Part shown: piece after piece, positions 1-8,761 of the stretch
Layout of the letters: every line of letters starts with the position of its first letter
Position numbering within the stretch: position 1 is the first letter of the stretch
Assembly (NCBI GenBank): GCA_937915865.1
Contig: CALGIG010000057.1
Coordinates: 1-64,000 of the forward strand
Length of the DNA stretch: 64,000 nt
Reading direction: 5' to 3'
DNA from: an uncultured Prolixibacteraceae bacterium
GTDB taxonomy: Bacteria > Bacteroidota > Bacteroidia > Bacteroidales > Prolixibacteraceae
Made by a program: the position numbers and the translations under genes
The notes under the pieces: model-generated
Told to the model about the DNA's origin: nothing
The model's input: the letters and a program-made list of their open reading frames with translations, nothing else
The model's database searches: none

Positions 1-263
1 ATACTCAATGAATTACAAACGATTATAAATACTCACTAACTAAACGACATTGAATTATAATTCTTTAAAAATTTGTTTTTCAGGATGGATATCACTAGGG
101 AATTATTCCTGAACAAGGCAAAATAAGAACTGCCTATCGTGCTGATTTACAGAATATGTGATACGTTGAGGGAGTATTACCCGATGGAAAAATCTGGCTA
201 ATTATCGTCACTACCTATTGAATTGACCTGATAATACCTCCATTGACTTTAAAATGAGGAGTA
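1..263. other. Left-edge non-coding stretch
   Basis: No convincing gene is visible on either strand. The stretch is AT-rich, every frame is interrupted by stops, and no RNA gene is recognised. It lies downstream of the minus-strand membrane gene that ends at 264, so part of it would be that transcript's 3' region. Confidence 0.4.
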
Positions 264-1106
264 TTAATTCGTGAATAAACGAAAACAAAAAGCAGCCAAA
301 GCCAACCAAAACACGGCAATGAATATGTTTTGGGTAATTTTTGCAGCCTTTGAAGGGAAAATCTTATTGGTCAATGATTTGTAAATTTCTGGCAGGAAAG
401 ATTGCTCTATCATATAATAGAACGGCATGAGATTCATTAGACTCAATAAAATGCAGAAAGACCGCAAGCAAGGAACAAATGAAATAGATATATCGCTGGC
501 CCGAAATTCGCCACAATATATTTGGACAAAAGGTTCAAAAAACGGAAACAGATATTGGATATATATGATGCTTACAACAGGAAAAATGAGCGATATCAGG
601 ATCGAGATATAGTAATGAGCAAGTCCGGTGCTCCTGGTTGGTGCTTTTTTTGTTACTTTCGCGCACTGATTTATAAAAACCAATATAATTGTAAAACAAG
701 CAATTAACAAACTACTTGCAATTAGAAATGTTATAACCGAAGCTTTCATCTCGGGTAAATAAAGGATGACTCCACAAGCGAGGCAAAGAAAAGAGCCCGA
801 TAGTATAGTGATAAGTTTGTCAATTGTTGGCTTCGCTACTTCCGAATCGCCATTTAAACCTTCGATCAAAACAAATCCGCCTAAAGGAATCCAACCTAAA
901 CCTATTTCAGTTTTTTTTATCCAAAACTTGAAAATGGGACGAAAACCCACGTAAAATTTTTTGATTGGAAAGCCAAAATAAAGTGCTGAAAATGTCAAAC
1001 CAAGATTACAAATGCAAATCCAGGCTAATAGACTAAAAAGAATAATTATCGCGCTAAACATGATGGTAATTTTAGAATTGAAAACTAGATTAATGATTTC
1101 GGTCAA
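264..1106 (-). CDS. Site-2-protease-like (M50/RseP-fold) membrane protein lacking catalytic motifs
   Basis: A 280-residue polytopic membrane protein. Its layout follows the RseP/M50B intramembrane metalloprotease family. The first membrane helix is followed by FGFPIKKFYVGF and then IPLGGFV, the spot where RseP proteins carry the conserved PLGG(Y/F)V hairpin. The C-terminal end (LSLMNLMP, then an amphipathic stretch and a last helix) aligns with the NLLPIPxLDGG helix of the family. The zinc motif HExGH is replaced by CNLGL, and the LDG motif is missing (NLMPFYYMIEQ). There is no room for a PDZ domain. The protein is therefore probably an inactive relative. It sits 9 bp downstream of a SecD-like gene on the same strand and is likely co-transcribed with it. 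Family assignment is by pattern recognition; the inactivity is inferred from the missing ligands. An unrelated membrane protein with a chance PLGG motif is the alternative. Confidence 0.6.
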   Translation of the reverse strand: MTEIINLVFNSKITIMFSAIIILFSLLAWICICNLGLTFSALYFGFPIKKFYVGFRPIFKFWIKKTEIGLGWIPLGGFVLIEGLNGDSEVAKPTIDKLITILSGSFLCLACGVILYLPEMKASVITFLIASSLLIACFTIILVFINQCAKVTKKAPTRSTGLAHYYISILISLIFPVVSIIYIQYLFPFFEPFVQIYCGEFRASDISISFVPCLRSFCILLSLMNLMPFYYMIEQSFLPEIYKSLTNKIFPSKAAKITQNIFIAVFWLALAAFCFRLFTN

Positions 1107-1115
1107 AATTTACAC

Positions 1116-2891
1116 CTATGCCACATTATTAAGTATTACAATCGCTATATACACAACAAGTGTCACCAACATCCAGATTAACAGATTTTTTAAAGTCGAT
1201 TTCCTGGAAGATAGCTCAAATGTTGTCCGAATTTGATCCGAAAACATCGCAATGCGGAGGAAAAACAAACACCCAAGCCCTAAAAGAAAGAAAGACCAAA
1301 GTTGTTTCATTTCAAGAAAGGAATCTGTTCCAACGTTCGCGATTAAGATAAACAATAAATACCCGAAAGCAAATAACAGCGTTGTAAGAATTTTAATAGA
1401 AACCATATACCAGCCTGCTTTTCTCTTTAGCGAGAATAGAAGTGTCGCTAAACCTGTAAAAACAGTGTCAGAAAACTCTATAGGATTATAAGGTGGCGAG
1501 GTCTTTAACATTTTCAGAACTAAATACACTGTAACAACAGCTAGTACGATAAGAATGAGCCAAAATACAATGTTATACTTTGCTATAAATGAAACTATTG
1601 CATTACAGGTTGTTATAGCCTTTTTATAAACTTTAAGACTCGGAAGCAATTTTGGAGAACTGACATTTTTCAAAAATTGAAGCAAAAGAAATGTCATGAT
1701 GACCAAACATGAAAAACACCCTACACAACATAACCAGAAGCTCTTCCTGGCATGTCCGAAATCTAGTCGCAGGGGAACATAGCTCACTTCAATAAGCTTG
1801 AAAGTGAATGGACTAGCTACTGGAGCTTCGAGTATAGCCTTGAACAGAATCGCTTCACGGTTCGTTAGATTTGTAATTTCGAGTTTGCCACTTGTTATCT
1901 CACCTAAAACTTTAGGCATAGAATATACCACCCTGTCAATAGTAATGGCAAGCAAGCGATCCCGGTTTTCCTGCGTTATTCTACTCCAGAGCATCGCTCC
2001 ATTGGGGTTCAGGTCAATGAGTAGCGAGAAGTCACCTGTTTCACGGTTATATCTTTTTGAGACATCTGACACGTAACTGTTTAAACGTAAGGCCGGATAT
2101 GGTATTATCCTTTGGCTATTGGATTTTTTTAATAAAACAAGCGATGCCTCGCCGTATCGTTCTTTCGAGAATGCCAAAAATGTATTTTGAGGCAGTGAGT
2201 CGCCATACGCCGACAGAAATAACTGCCTTACGGTAGCTGTGTCTTTTACCTGGCACTTCCCAAGGCGCGGGTTGTCGTAATTATAGTCCTCCGGCTCTTG
2301 AAATGTAAAAACACCCTGAAGCCCGGAATCTATGGGCGTAGATTTTGGTTCTGCCTGGGCTGAGTCGGCCAGGGTAACAACAGGTCTCGATATTTTATCA
2401 AGAAATGAATTGGCCGCAAAACCGTCAGTTTCAAAAATATCAATATCAATATTCTTGGTTATCAATAATTTAATAAGTGTGCTATCCAATACATGCCCTA
2501 TATGTAGGCTAAACCGGTAATCGGCTATGCCCTCGATTTGAAGCGGAAATCCAGCTTGGTCGATACGCGATGTTAGAAAATGTTCGGCCCCGACATTTCC
2601 GGCAATCCCGGAATTTGGACCAGCTTGAACAACCAAATCCATGTAGGCTTCTTCTGAAAAGTGTTTAATCCCTTCATAAGTGAAACCCAAGTGCCTGTCA
2701 GATGAATGGTTGGCCAGGTAGCTTGAAGCATCGCCGGGTTGAGTCATGGCTTCAATCTCGACAGATGAGCTAATCACACCACAGAGAAAAAGATACCCGA
2801 GAATAAGGGTAACCACTGCTATAGAGATGAGAGTTGTCTTGTCTTTCCTAATTGCTTTCATATTGATTGGTTTAAAGTTGTTAGTTATCAT
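1116..2891 (-). CDS. SecD-like membrane protein (P1 head domain plus membrane helices)
   Basis: A 591-residue protein with one N-terminal helix (about residues 18-42), a long extracytoplasmic part to about residue 385, then five or six helices. The soluble part resembles the SecDF P1 region. There is a base-like segment (LTSRIDQAGFP near residue 110, as in SecD RRRIDxxG) and a head-like segment near 300-365 (NGAMLWSRITQENRDRLLAI, then a VYSMPKVLGEITSGKLEI stretch) that matches the SecD signature of residues around VYSxPxxxxxITGG. True SecDF of Bacteroidota is about 1000 residues with two such halves; this is a single half with divergent membrane helices. It probably does not replace housekeeping SecDF. 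It is encoded just upstream of the site-2-protease-like gene and just downstream of a three-helix membrane protein, suggesting a membrane complex of unknown role. Confidence 0.6.
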   Translation of the reverse strand: MITNNFKPINMKAIRKDKTTLISIAVVTLILGYLFLCGVISSSVEIEAMTQPGDASSYLANHSSDRHLGFTYEGIKHFSEEAYMDLVVQAGPNSGIAGNVGAEHFLTSRIDQAGFPLQIEGIADYRFSLHIGHVLDSTLIKLLITKNIDIDIFETDGFAANSFLDKISRPVVTLADSAQAEPKSTPIDSGLQGVFTFQEPEDYNYDNPRLGKCQVKDTATVRQLFLSAYGDSLPQNTFLAFSKERYGEASLVLLKKSNSQRIIPYPALRLNSYVSDVSKRYNRETGDFSLLIDLNPNGAMLWSRITQENRDRLLAITIDRVVYSMPKVLGEITSGKLEITNLTNREAILFKAILEAPVASPFTFKLIEVSYVPLRLDFGHARKSFWLCCVGCFSCLVIMTFLLLQFLKNVSSPKLLPSLKVYKKAITTCNAIVSFIAKYNIVFWLILIVLAVVTVYLVLKMLKTSPPYNPIEFSDTVFTGLATLLFSLKRKAGWYMVSIKILTTLLFAFGYLLFILIANVGTDSFLEMKQLWSFFLLGLGCLFFLRIAMFSDQIRTTFELSSRKSTLKNLLIWMLVTLVVYIAIVILNNVA

Positions 2892-2903
2892 TTACTATAT
2901 ATT

Positions 2904-3464
2904 TTAAATTTCATCCATATTGCTGACCATTATGAACCCAGCCAAAAGTACCCATGAGATTGACCATAAATAAATCGAGTCCATGCGATGATGTTCTGCC
3001 CACTGGGTTCGTGTTTTATTATCAATTGGAGTCTTTGCCAAAAAATAAAATTTATCATATTTATATATTACAACCGGTTGATTTTCGCAGAATTCGCTTA
3101 GCCGTCCTTCGATTTCGTCAACTACATAATCTATTTTACCTTCGGCTGCAGTTATTTTTACTATAATTTTGTCGTGCCAATAAATATTCCCTTCAAAATC
3201 TACTTCGATATCTGTCCCTTCTGAAATTTTCTTTAAATACCCTTGGTCGACCTCTTTGATGTTCGCCGGAGAGAAATAAGCTTTGGCTTTGACATACTGG
3301 CTAACAATAATTACCAGAGTGCAAACGACCACGATTATGCCGAGTATAAAACTCATTGTCCTATGCCTTTTTTGAGGGGTTATCAATCTCTGTAGTGCAT
3401 ACAAACAACCCCAAGATATTGCCATAAGCAATGGGCACAACTCGAAAAATAAAACAGGATTCAT
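2904..3464 (-). CDS. Small membrane protein of unknown function
   Basis: A 186-residue protein with two hydrophobic segments near the N-terminus (about 8-26 and 38-60), a charged soluble middle (about 65-160) and a final helix (about 165-182). No family is recognised. It is 12 bp upstream of the SecD-like gene on the same strand and about 50 bp downstream of a small 87-residue gene, so it appears to belong to the same four-gene transcript. The order of genes is the only clue to function. Confidence 0.5.
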   Translation of the reverse strand: MNPVLFFELCPLLMAISWGCLYALQRLITPQKRHRTMSFILGIIVVVCTLVIIVSQYVKAKAYFSPANIKEVDQGYLKKISEGTDIEVDFEGNIYWHDKIIVKITAAEGKIDYVVDEIEGRLSEFCENQPVVIYKYDKFYFLAKTPIDNKTRTQWAEHHRMDSIYLWSISWVLLAGFIMVSNMDEI

Positions 3465-3517
3465 GGTGTCATCTGTTAAGTATAAGTTTACAATTTATAT
3501 TATCAACACGTCAGTAC

Positions 3518-3781
3518 TTAAACTTCTTTTATACCGAACCACCTAAAAGCACCGGTGCCCCTATGTTCCAAAACAACAGATACAACATTGTCCAAAGTAA
3601 AATCACCAATATTTAAACCAGTGACTAATGCCCGTCGACCCTCTAATTGTTGCATCATCAGCCGTATGTTTGTTTCCCCTGATAGTTCTGTCCTTCTGGA
3701 TGTAGTTGTCGCCTGTATTCTGACAACAGGCTGGTTCGCAAAAGCCAACAAAATGAGTTCAAGAAATAGAGTCGGTTCCAT
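3518..3781 (-). CDS. Small hypothetical protein with hydrophobic N-terminus
   Basis: An 87-residue frame starting with ATG, with a short hydrophobic N-terminus (LFLELILLAFA) and a soluble remainder. No family is recognised. It is the first gene of a same-strand group with the 186-residue membrane protein, the SecD-like protein and the site-2-protease-like protein. Its short hydrophobic start resembles that of the next gene (MNPVLFFEL versus MEPTLFLEL), suggesting related leaders. Expression is inferred only from position and spacing. Confidence 0.4.
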   Translation of the reverse strand: MEPTLFLELILLAFANQPVVRIQATTTSRRTELSGETNIRLMMQQLEGRRALVTGLNIGDFTLDNVVSVVLEHRGTGAFRWFGIKEV

Positions 3782-4280
3782 GTTAATAGAGATTAAGTGT
3801 TATATAATTTCGGTGATTTCTGGTACTTTACTTAATGGTTTTTTTCGCAAAGCTTTTTTTAATACCCGGAATGAGGAAGGAGTTGATTGATCAGTTCCTT
3901 CCTCAATCCGGTAGGGAGAGAGTCCAATATTTCAAAGAACGCGAACAAATATTTGTTTTGACATCAAAGTTCATATTGGTTTTTTTCGTACCTATGTAAT
4001 CTCTATCTGCAAAAAGGATGACAAAGATTCTCTGGAAAAGCTTGATCAAAAAACCAAGTCAAGAGCTTTTGACAAATCGAAGTTGATATTTTTTTTAGTG
4101 GAAGCCGTAATAGAGGCTAGGTGACTTTCTGGAAGGCTTTTGGTTACTCAAACACAACAACGCTAATAAGACATAAATTTCAATCTGCTCGTATCCAACA
4201 ACTTACAAAATGTAATAAATTGAGAAGATCAGTATTATCCCTGCCTTTGTTACCTTTTTTCGGAAATTCTTAGCAAGTAA
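3782..4280. other. Non-coding gap between two minus-strand genes
   Basis: Contains no credible gene. A plus-strand frame is open from about 3915 to 4125 but has no start codon and no recognised family; its last part is lysine-rich. The gap holds a 16-bp imperfect hairpin at 3866-3911. Promoters for the 87-residue gene probably lie near its right of 3782. Confidence 0.4.
3866..3911. repeat. Inverted repeat (16-bp arms)
   Basis: Arms 3866-3881 and 3896-3911 are complementary with a single mismatch (CCGGAATGAGGAAGGA and its near complement), separated by a 14-nt loop. There is no T-run on the 3' side of either strand, so a standard intrinsic terminator is not supported. It may be a repeat remnant or a processing hairpin. 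Confidence 0.6.
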
Positions 4281-7200
4281 TCATTTACTCATGTCTTTTA
4301 ACCATGATTCCATAAGGCGGGTTATCCTGTTTTTAATTATAGGCGAATTGATTTTGCCTAAAGCACTGGTTAATTCGGTAAATCTCGGCTTCAGATTTTT
4401 CCTTGCGTTTCTTATTGTTTGCTCTGAGGTTACAAATACGTCAGCATTTATGCTGTGTGCAACAAGATATCCCGATGACAAATAGGTAAACAGGACTGAG
4501 ACTTCGTCTGTATAAAGGTTTCCTAAATGTTCTTCAAAAAGAGAGCGATCATTCAAGGTGAGATTCTTGATCAATTGGTTAGCAAAATCTATTCTTTCGC
4601 CCTTTTCAGTAACAATTCTTTCATTAATGATCTGTGTAATTTTGCTGAAAACACTGCTTTGCCCAATTAATTGCTCTATTTCCAGTATCTTGTGCAAGGC
4701 TTCAAGTTGAATTTCTGAAATATCTACCTGATAATCAGCTATAATTTTTGTAATAGTAGTTTGATCTTCTTTATTATCCAGTTTCTGGCATTCTTTTATG
4801 ACTTCAGCAAACCTTTTGAGAACATCATTTGAAGTCTTCGACTCGCCAAATTGCTTAATCAAATTTTCAACCTCAACAACTTTTTCTCTTAGTCCGTCGA
4901 TATTACGAAAAGACACTATTTTCTTAAGGTCAATAGTCAATCTAATTATTTCACTGGTTTTAAAGCATTTATTAAATTCTGAAAAGATTTCGTCGCGCTG
5001 TTTCATCAAGTTCTTATACGATTCGATGAAGCAGGCATTTTTTTCATGCACTTCCGCCAGGTCATTTAGCTTATAGCCTTCGATTACCGATTTTGAAGCC
5101 ACAAATAATTCTTGCGACTCCAGATATGCAATTTCTTGCAAATTAGCCATTTGAACAACAATCTTATCACGTAAAATACCTATCTTGGTTACTTCTGATA
5201 AAGTGTTTTTTTTCTGTTTTGCCTCATCCAAACTTTCTACAATTTCCTTCAATTCGGAAAGGTCAAACAATACCTTTGTCTTTTGTTCAATTTCTGATTT
5301 TTGTTGTTCACTTATTATCAGGTTTTCAGCCAATTGCTCAACTCTTTCTTTAATCATCAATTTCCGGTCATTAACCTTATCAATCAGTCGGCTCTTATCT
5401 CTCACATAATCAGTCAGCTTATCGAGTAATTCTTTTTTCAGCCACCATCCTTTACCCGATTGAAGTTGATTCAGTTTCAGAGTTATCTCACTTTCAAATG
5501 CCGACCCTTTAAATCGAAGGATTAACCATTTGAGCTCACTGGTCAGTTGGTTTGCCTTATCTTTTTTTAATGCTAAACGTTTTTCCGTCCATAAGGCAAG
5601 CATAACAATACAGCCAAGTAATAAACCAATAATTACGGCGATCTTATAGAAATAAGCATAATTATCAGAAAAACTTAGCCAGTTAATTTGGTCAGTTATC
5701 GTGTCGAGCATGAAAGCGCCCCCGTTTTTGGCAATAAAATATATTTTCTGTCCATCCTGGGCGATTATTTGATCTGGATTAATGTCGGCTATGCCATCAA
5801 TACACGTCTTTCTGTTCTTCTCAGAAGTAATTTCAATTGAATTGTTTTTGAAGGCATAGTATCTGTTATTCAAATAAATGGCATTAGGTGATGCATTCAG
5901 AATCTTGAGTGCTGTATCGTTCAAGTCTTTTAGCTCATTCGTGCCAGTGAGAATACGCCAGTCATTTCTATTACTTACTCCAGGTTCTGTGAGATTATTA
6001 TGCTGATTTTCGCTTTTGTTCAAAATATTAAACAAAATCCTGTTCTTGCCAATACATTGTATATGATCTATATACACCGAGTCAATAAGTTTTTTTGAAT
6101 ATCCTTGGACGAGGTTAATTTCTTCAATCCCCTTACGTGTTCCCAGAAGCAAGTTACTGCCATCTTGTGCAAAACAATTAATAATCCCATCAGGTGAAAA
6201 AAATGCCCTTGGAATCATCTGATAACTAAAAACCTCGTCGAATTTTGAGAACTGATATATGGTGTTGCTCGAAATTAGAAATAGCCTCCCATTATAAGCA
6301 ACCATTCCTATGTATTCGTTTATATTCTTCAACTGGGCAAATTTCGTAATCTTTGAACTATTGCGGCCAGATCGATAAATTCCGCCATTAGAGTCCAGCG
6401 CATAAAAGGATTGATCCACCGGATCGACTGCAATATTTTCCAATTCAGTACCTGTACCCTCATAGTTGTCATTTTTCAGGCCAAGCCAGAATTGTTCATC
6501 CCCGAAAAACAAAACATGCTTGCCTACCAGAACAAAAGGATGCTTGGTATATTTGGAAAGTTTGCTTTTGTAGGGGTGTTTACCTTGAATTTCAATTGAT
6601 TTGGCATAGAATACCCATCGACGGCTGTTGTCATCAACATATAGGCTTAATGGATTACCATCAGCCGGAACAGGTAAAACAACACAATTATCACAGGTAA
6701 AGGCTTTGTTGTTGGCAAAGTTCTGCGGGACTAACGCATAAATTGTATCTTCTTTCGATTTTTTAAATATATAATTTACTTGAGTCGGGATAATGATTTC
6801 TGGCTTCGATTTTTCACTGTTCAAATGAATAAGCCCTTCCTTTGATGAAGCAAAATAACCTGAATTGTTAGTTTTTAACAAATTGAATACCCGAAATTCC
6901 CTTGGTTCAATACCAAGCTTGTAATCAGGGTGATATAATAAATTTAACGTATCAGTCGACGGATTGGAAAGATATAGACCATTACTGCTCGCGACCAAAA
7001 AAGCATCTTCGCTAACCTGTAGAATGTCGTAGGGTGAGTAGTTAGATTCTTTCTTTTCTATTATAAATGTCTTCTGATGTTCTAATTTACCATTCAGTGC
7101 AAATTTCTGTAACCCATTGTTCCGTAAACCTGCCCAAATAATTGTATCGCCATTCTGTTTGTATTCAACTGATAATGAATAAATAACAATCCCTCTCCTT

Positions 7201-7490
7201 GAAATATTGCTACTTGTGTGGGTAAGACAATTGATTTTTCGCTTCAAATGAAATTTTCCATTTCTATTCTGAATAAAGTAAACAAATCCACTATCAGCAC
7301 CTACAATGTAATTGTTACCACAACTGTCATAGCGAATCGAAATTAAAGGATTATTGTTTTTGAAAAAGTCGGTTTCAACTATTTTTCCCAACTTGTCAAC
7401 CGAAGGCTGTGGCTTGGAACACGCTGAAAAAAGAGATACAATTAATGCCAATATCCAGACTCGTCTTAAACCAATTACAATATATTCCAT
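4281..7490 (-). CDS. Membrane regulator: propeller sensor, one helix, coiled coil, HTH-like end
   Basis: A 1069-residue protein. The N-terminus looks like a signal peptide with a lipobox-like LFSAC. Residues about 45-600 carry repeated short blade-like segments (for example a stretch reading LLLGTRKGIEEINL) as in the Reg_prop beta-propeller sensors of Bacteroidota. A transmembrane helix lies near 617-640 (KIAVIIGLLLGCIVMLAL). It is followed by a long charged coiled coil (about 645-975). The last 90 residues (VLFTYLSSGYLVAHSINADV, then TSEQTIRNARKNLK) have the spacing of a LuxR/GerE-type helix-turn-helix. No histidine-kinase motif is present. It would sense an outer signal and regulate transcription directly. 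The protein is flanked by an outer-membrane protein gene 70 bp upstream. The HTH call is tentative. Confidence 0.6.
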   Translation of the reverse strand: MEYIVIGLRRVWILALIVSLFSACSKPQPSVDKLGKIVETDFFKNNNPLISIRYDSCGNNYIVGADSGFVYFIQNRNGKFHLKRKINCLTHTSSNISRRGIVIYSLSVEYKQNGDTIIWAGLRNNGLQKFALNGKLEHQKTFIIEKKESNYSPYDILQVSEDAFLVASSNGLYLSNPSTDTLNLLYHPDYKLGIEPREFRVFNLLKTNNSGYFASSKEGLIHLNSEKSKPEIIIPTQVNYIFKKSKEDTIYALVPQNFANNKAFTCDNCVVLPVPADGNPLSLYVDDNSRRWVFYAKSIEIQGKHPYKSKLSKYTKHPFVLVGKHVLFFGDEQFWLGLKNDNYEGTGTELENIAVDPVDQSFYALDSNGGIYRSGRNSSKITKFAQLKNINEYIGMVAYNGRLFLISSNTIYQFSKFDEVFSYQMIPRAFFSPDGIINCFAQDGSNLLLGTRKGIEEINLVQGYSKKLIDSVYIDHIQCIGKNRILFNILNKSENQHNNLTEPGVSNRNDWRILTGTNELKDLNDTALKILNASPNAIYLNNRYYAFKNNSIEITSEKNRKTCIDGIADINPDQIIAQDGQKIYFIAKNGGAFMLDTITDQINWLSFSDNYAYFYKIAVIIGLLLGCIVMLALWTEKRLALKKDKANQLTSELKWLILRFKGSAFESEITLKLNQLQSGKGWWLKKELLDKLTDYVRDKSRLIDKVNDRKLMIKERVEQLAENLIISEQQKSEIEQKTKVLFDLSELKEIVESLDEAKQKKNTLSEVTKIGILRDKIVVQMANLQEIAYLESQELFVASKSVIEGYKLNDLAEVHEKNACFIESYKNLMKQRDEIFSEFNKCFKTSEIIRLTIDLKKIVSFRNIDGLREKVVEVENLIKQFGESKTSNDVLKRFAEVIKECQKLDNKEDQTTITKIIADYQVDISEIQLEALHKILEIEQLIGQSSVFSKITQIINERIVTEKGERIDFANQLIKNLTLNDRSLFEEHLGNLYTDEVSVLFTYLSSGYLVAHSINADVFVTSEQTIRNARKNLKPRFTELTSALGKINSPIIKNRITRLMESWLKDMSK

Positions 7491-7560
7491 AGCACAAGTA
7501 TCTATAAAAATACATACCTGACGAAGGTAAAAAAACGTGAAGCAAAAGACAATCTGATTA

Positions 7561-8697
7561 TCAAAATTTTTTTACCAGAAAATCGCTGTTCAACAGCAAG
7601 AAAAATCCATAGCTATACGATAATCCACCAATTGGGGCATCCAAAAGATATGTTTCAACCTGAAAAGCAACTTTTGCTCCTTTTGTAATATCTTTCATCC
7701 AGATATATTTGGCTGAAACAAATAAGCGGTTAGGCGCAGTTAGTGAAGAATCGTTATATGAAACGGATTGATATAATTCGCGACCCTTGGGTGCAATAAA
7801 CTGAAAAGCTTTCCAATGGCTCAATGAAATAGTCGAATGTTTTGTTTGTACTTTTGCCTCAAGTAAACGTGCTTGCCCGTCTTTGAAAGGATAAGTACTC
7901 GAATCCCAGGTTTGGGCATTGTAACCAAATCGATGCCAGTTAATATTCAGCGATTTAATCCTTTGGCCTCCCAGTTTTATAAATAGATTTAGACCTGCCC
8001 CATAATTTAAATGAGTTTGTACCCTAGGTCTGGCTTCCCCATCAACAGCCGAATTAATTTCACCGCCTTGGTGGTAAAACAGCATTTCAAACGGTACTTT
8101 AAGTATCACCCCGGAGTGATTAAAAACATTATAATTTGAAGTTATTCCAACCGTAAACCTCTCCTGAAACGGATCATCCTTCTGAATAAATTGCTCCCAG
8201 TTTACCCATGTTTGTGCATCCAATTTTGGGGCAGAATAAATAAACTGCAAGCCGGCCTCTGGTTTATCGGTATAAATTCGCTCGGGTTCCCAAAGTTGCT
8301 CAGGCAACCCATGCTGGTTCGTCTGATCAAGATTTCCGGTTATGACAGAAAACCGATCTGAGAAACAATATCGGGCCGAAAACCACGGAATGGCATTGGT
8401 CACTTGATCTTTACCATTGTATTTCAAAAGATGAGCCCCTGCTTCAAGGTAGAGTTTGTCGGTAGGCGAATAGGTAAATTTAGGTCTGAACAAAGCACCT
8501 GTAAGTGTATAACCATCAACTATTTCACTTACATACTCGTTGTTCTGAAAAAAGCCCAGGCTTTCGAACCTGAATTTGAGTTCGCCCGCTTTTACATCTT
8601 CTGCTTTTTTATAAAATGAAGCAAATTCCTGAAATGATTGCGCTCTCAGGAAATTCACAACTAAAATCAGGAAAAATATTATTAATACTTTCTTCAT
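7561..8697 (-). CDS. Putative outer-membrane beta-barrel protein
   Basis: A 378-residue protein with a clear signal peptide (MKKVLIIFFLILVVNFLRAQ). The mature part is rich in alternating aromatic and polar strands, with many short segments such as LYLEAGAHLLKY and FSARYCFSDRFSV, and ends in VKKF with a terminal aromatic residue, as is usual for outer-membrane barrels. No named family is recognised with certainty. It lies 70 bp upstream of the large propeller regulator and 64 bp downstream of a POT transporter on the same strand, so co-transcription is possible but unproven. Confidence 0.6.
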   Translation of the reverse strand: MKKVLIIFFLILVVNFLRAQSFQEFASFYKKAEDVKAGELKFRFESLGFFQNNEYVSEIVDGYTLTGALFRPKFTYSPTDKLYLEAGAHLLKYNGKDQVTNAIPWFSARYCFSDRFSVITGNLDQTNQHGLPEQLWEPERIYTDKPEAGLQFIYSAPKLDAQTWVNWEQFIQKDDPFQERFTVGITSNYNVFNHSGVILKVPFEMLFYHQGGEINSAVDGEARPRVQTHLNYGAGLNLFIKLGGQRIKSLNINWHRFGYNAQTWDSSTYPFKDGQARLLEAKVQTKHSTISLSHWKAFQFIAPKGRELYQSVSYNDSSLTAPNRLFVSAKYIWMKDITKGAKVAFQVETYLLDAPIGGLSYSYGFFLLLNSDFLVKKF

Positions 8698-8761
8698 GCA
8701 TTCACCCAGTATTAGCGTATCGCTGTCTCAGCCTTCCCATACCGTCAATAAAAGAAGACTT

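Noticed and set aside
3555..3890. A plus-strand frame of 111 codons
   Set aside because: It lies antisense to the 87-residue gene and shows no family match; its end falls within the hairpin.
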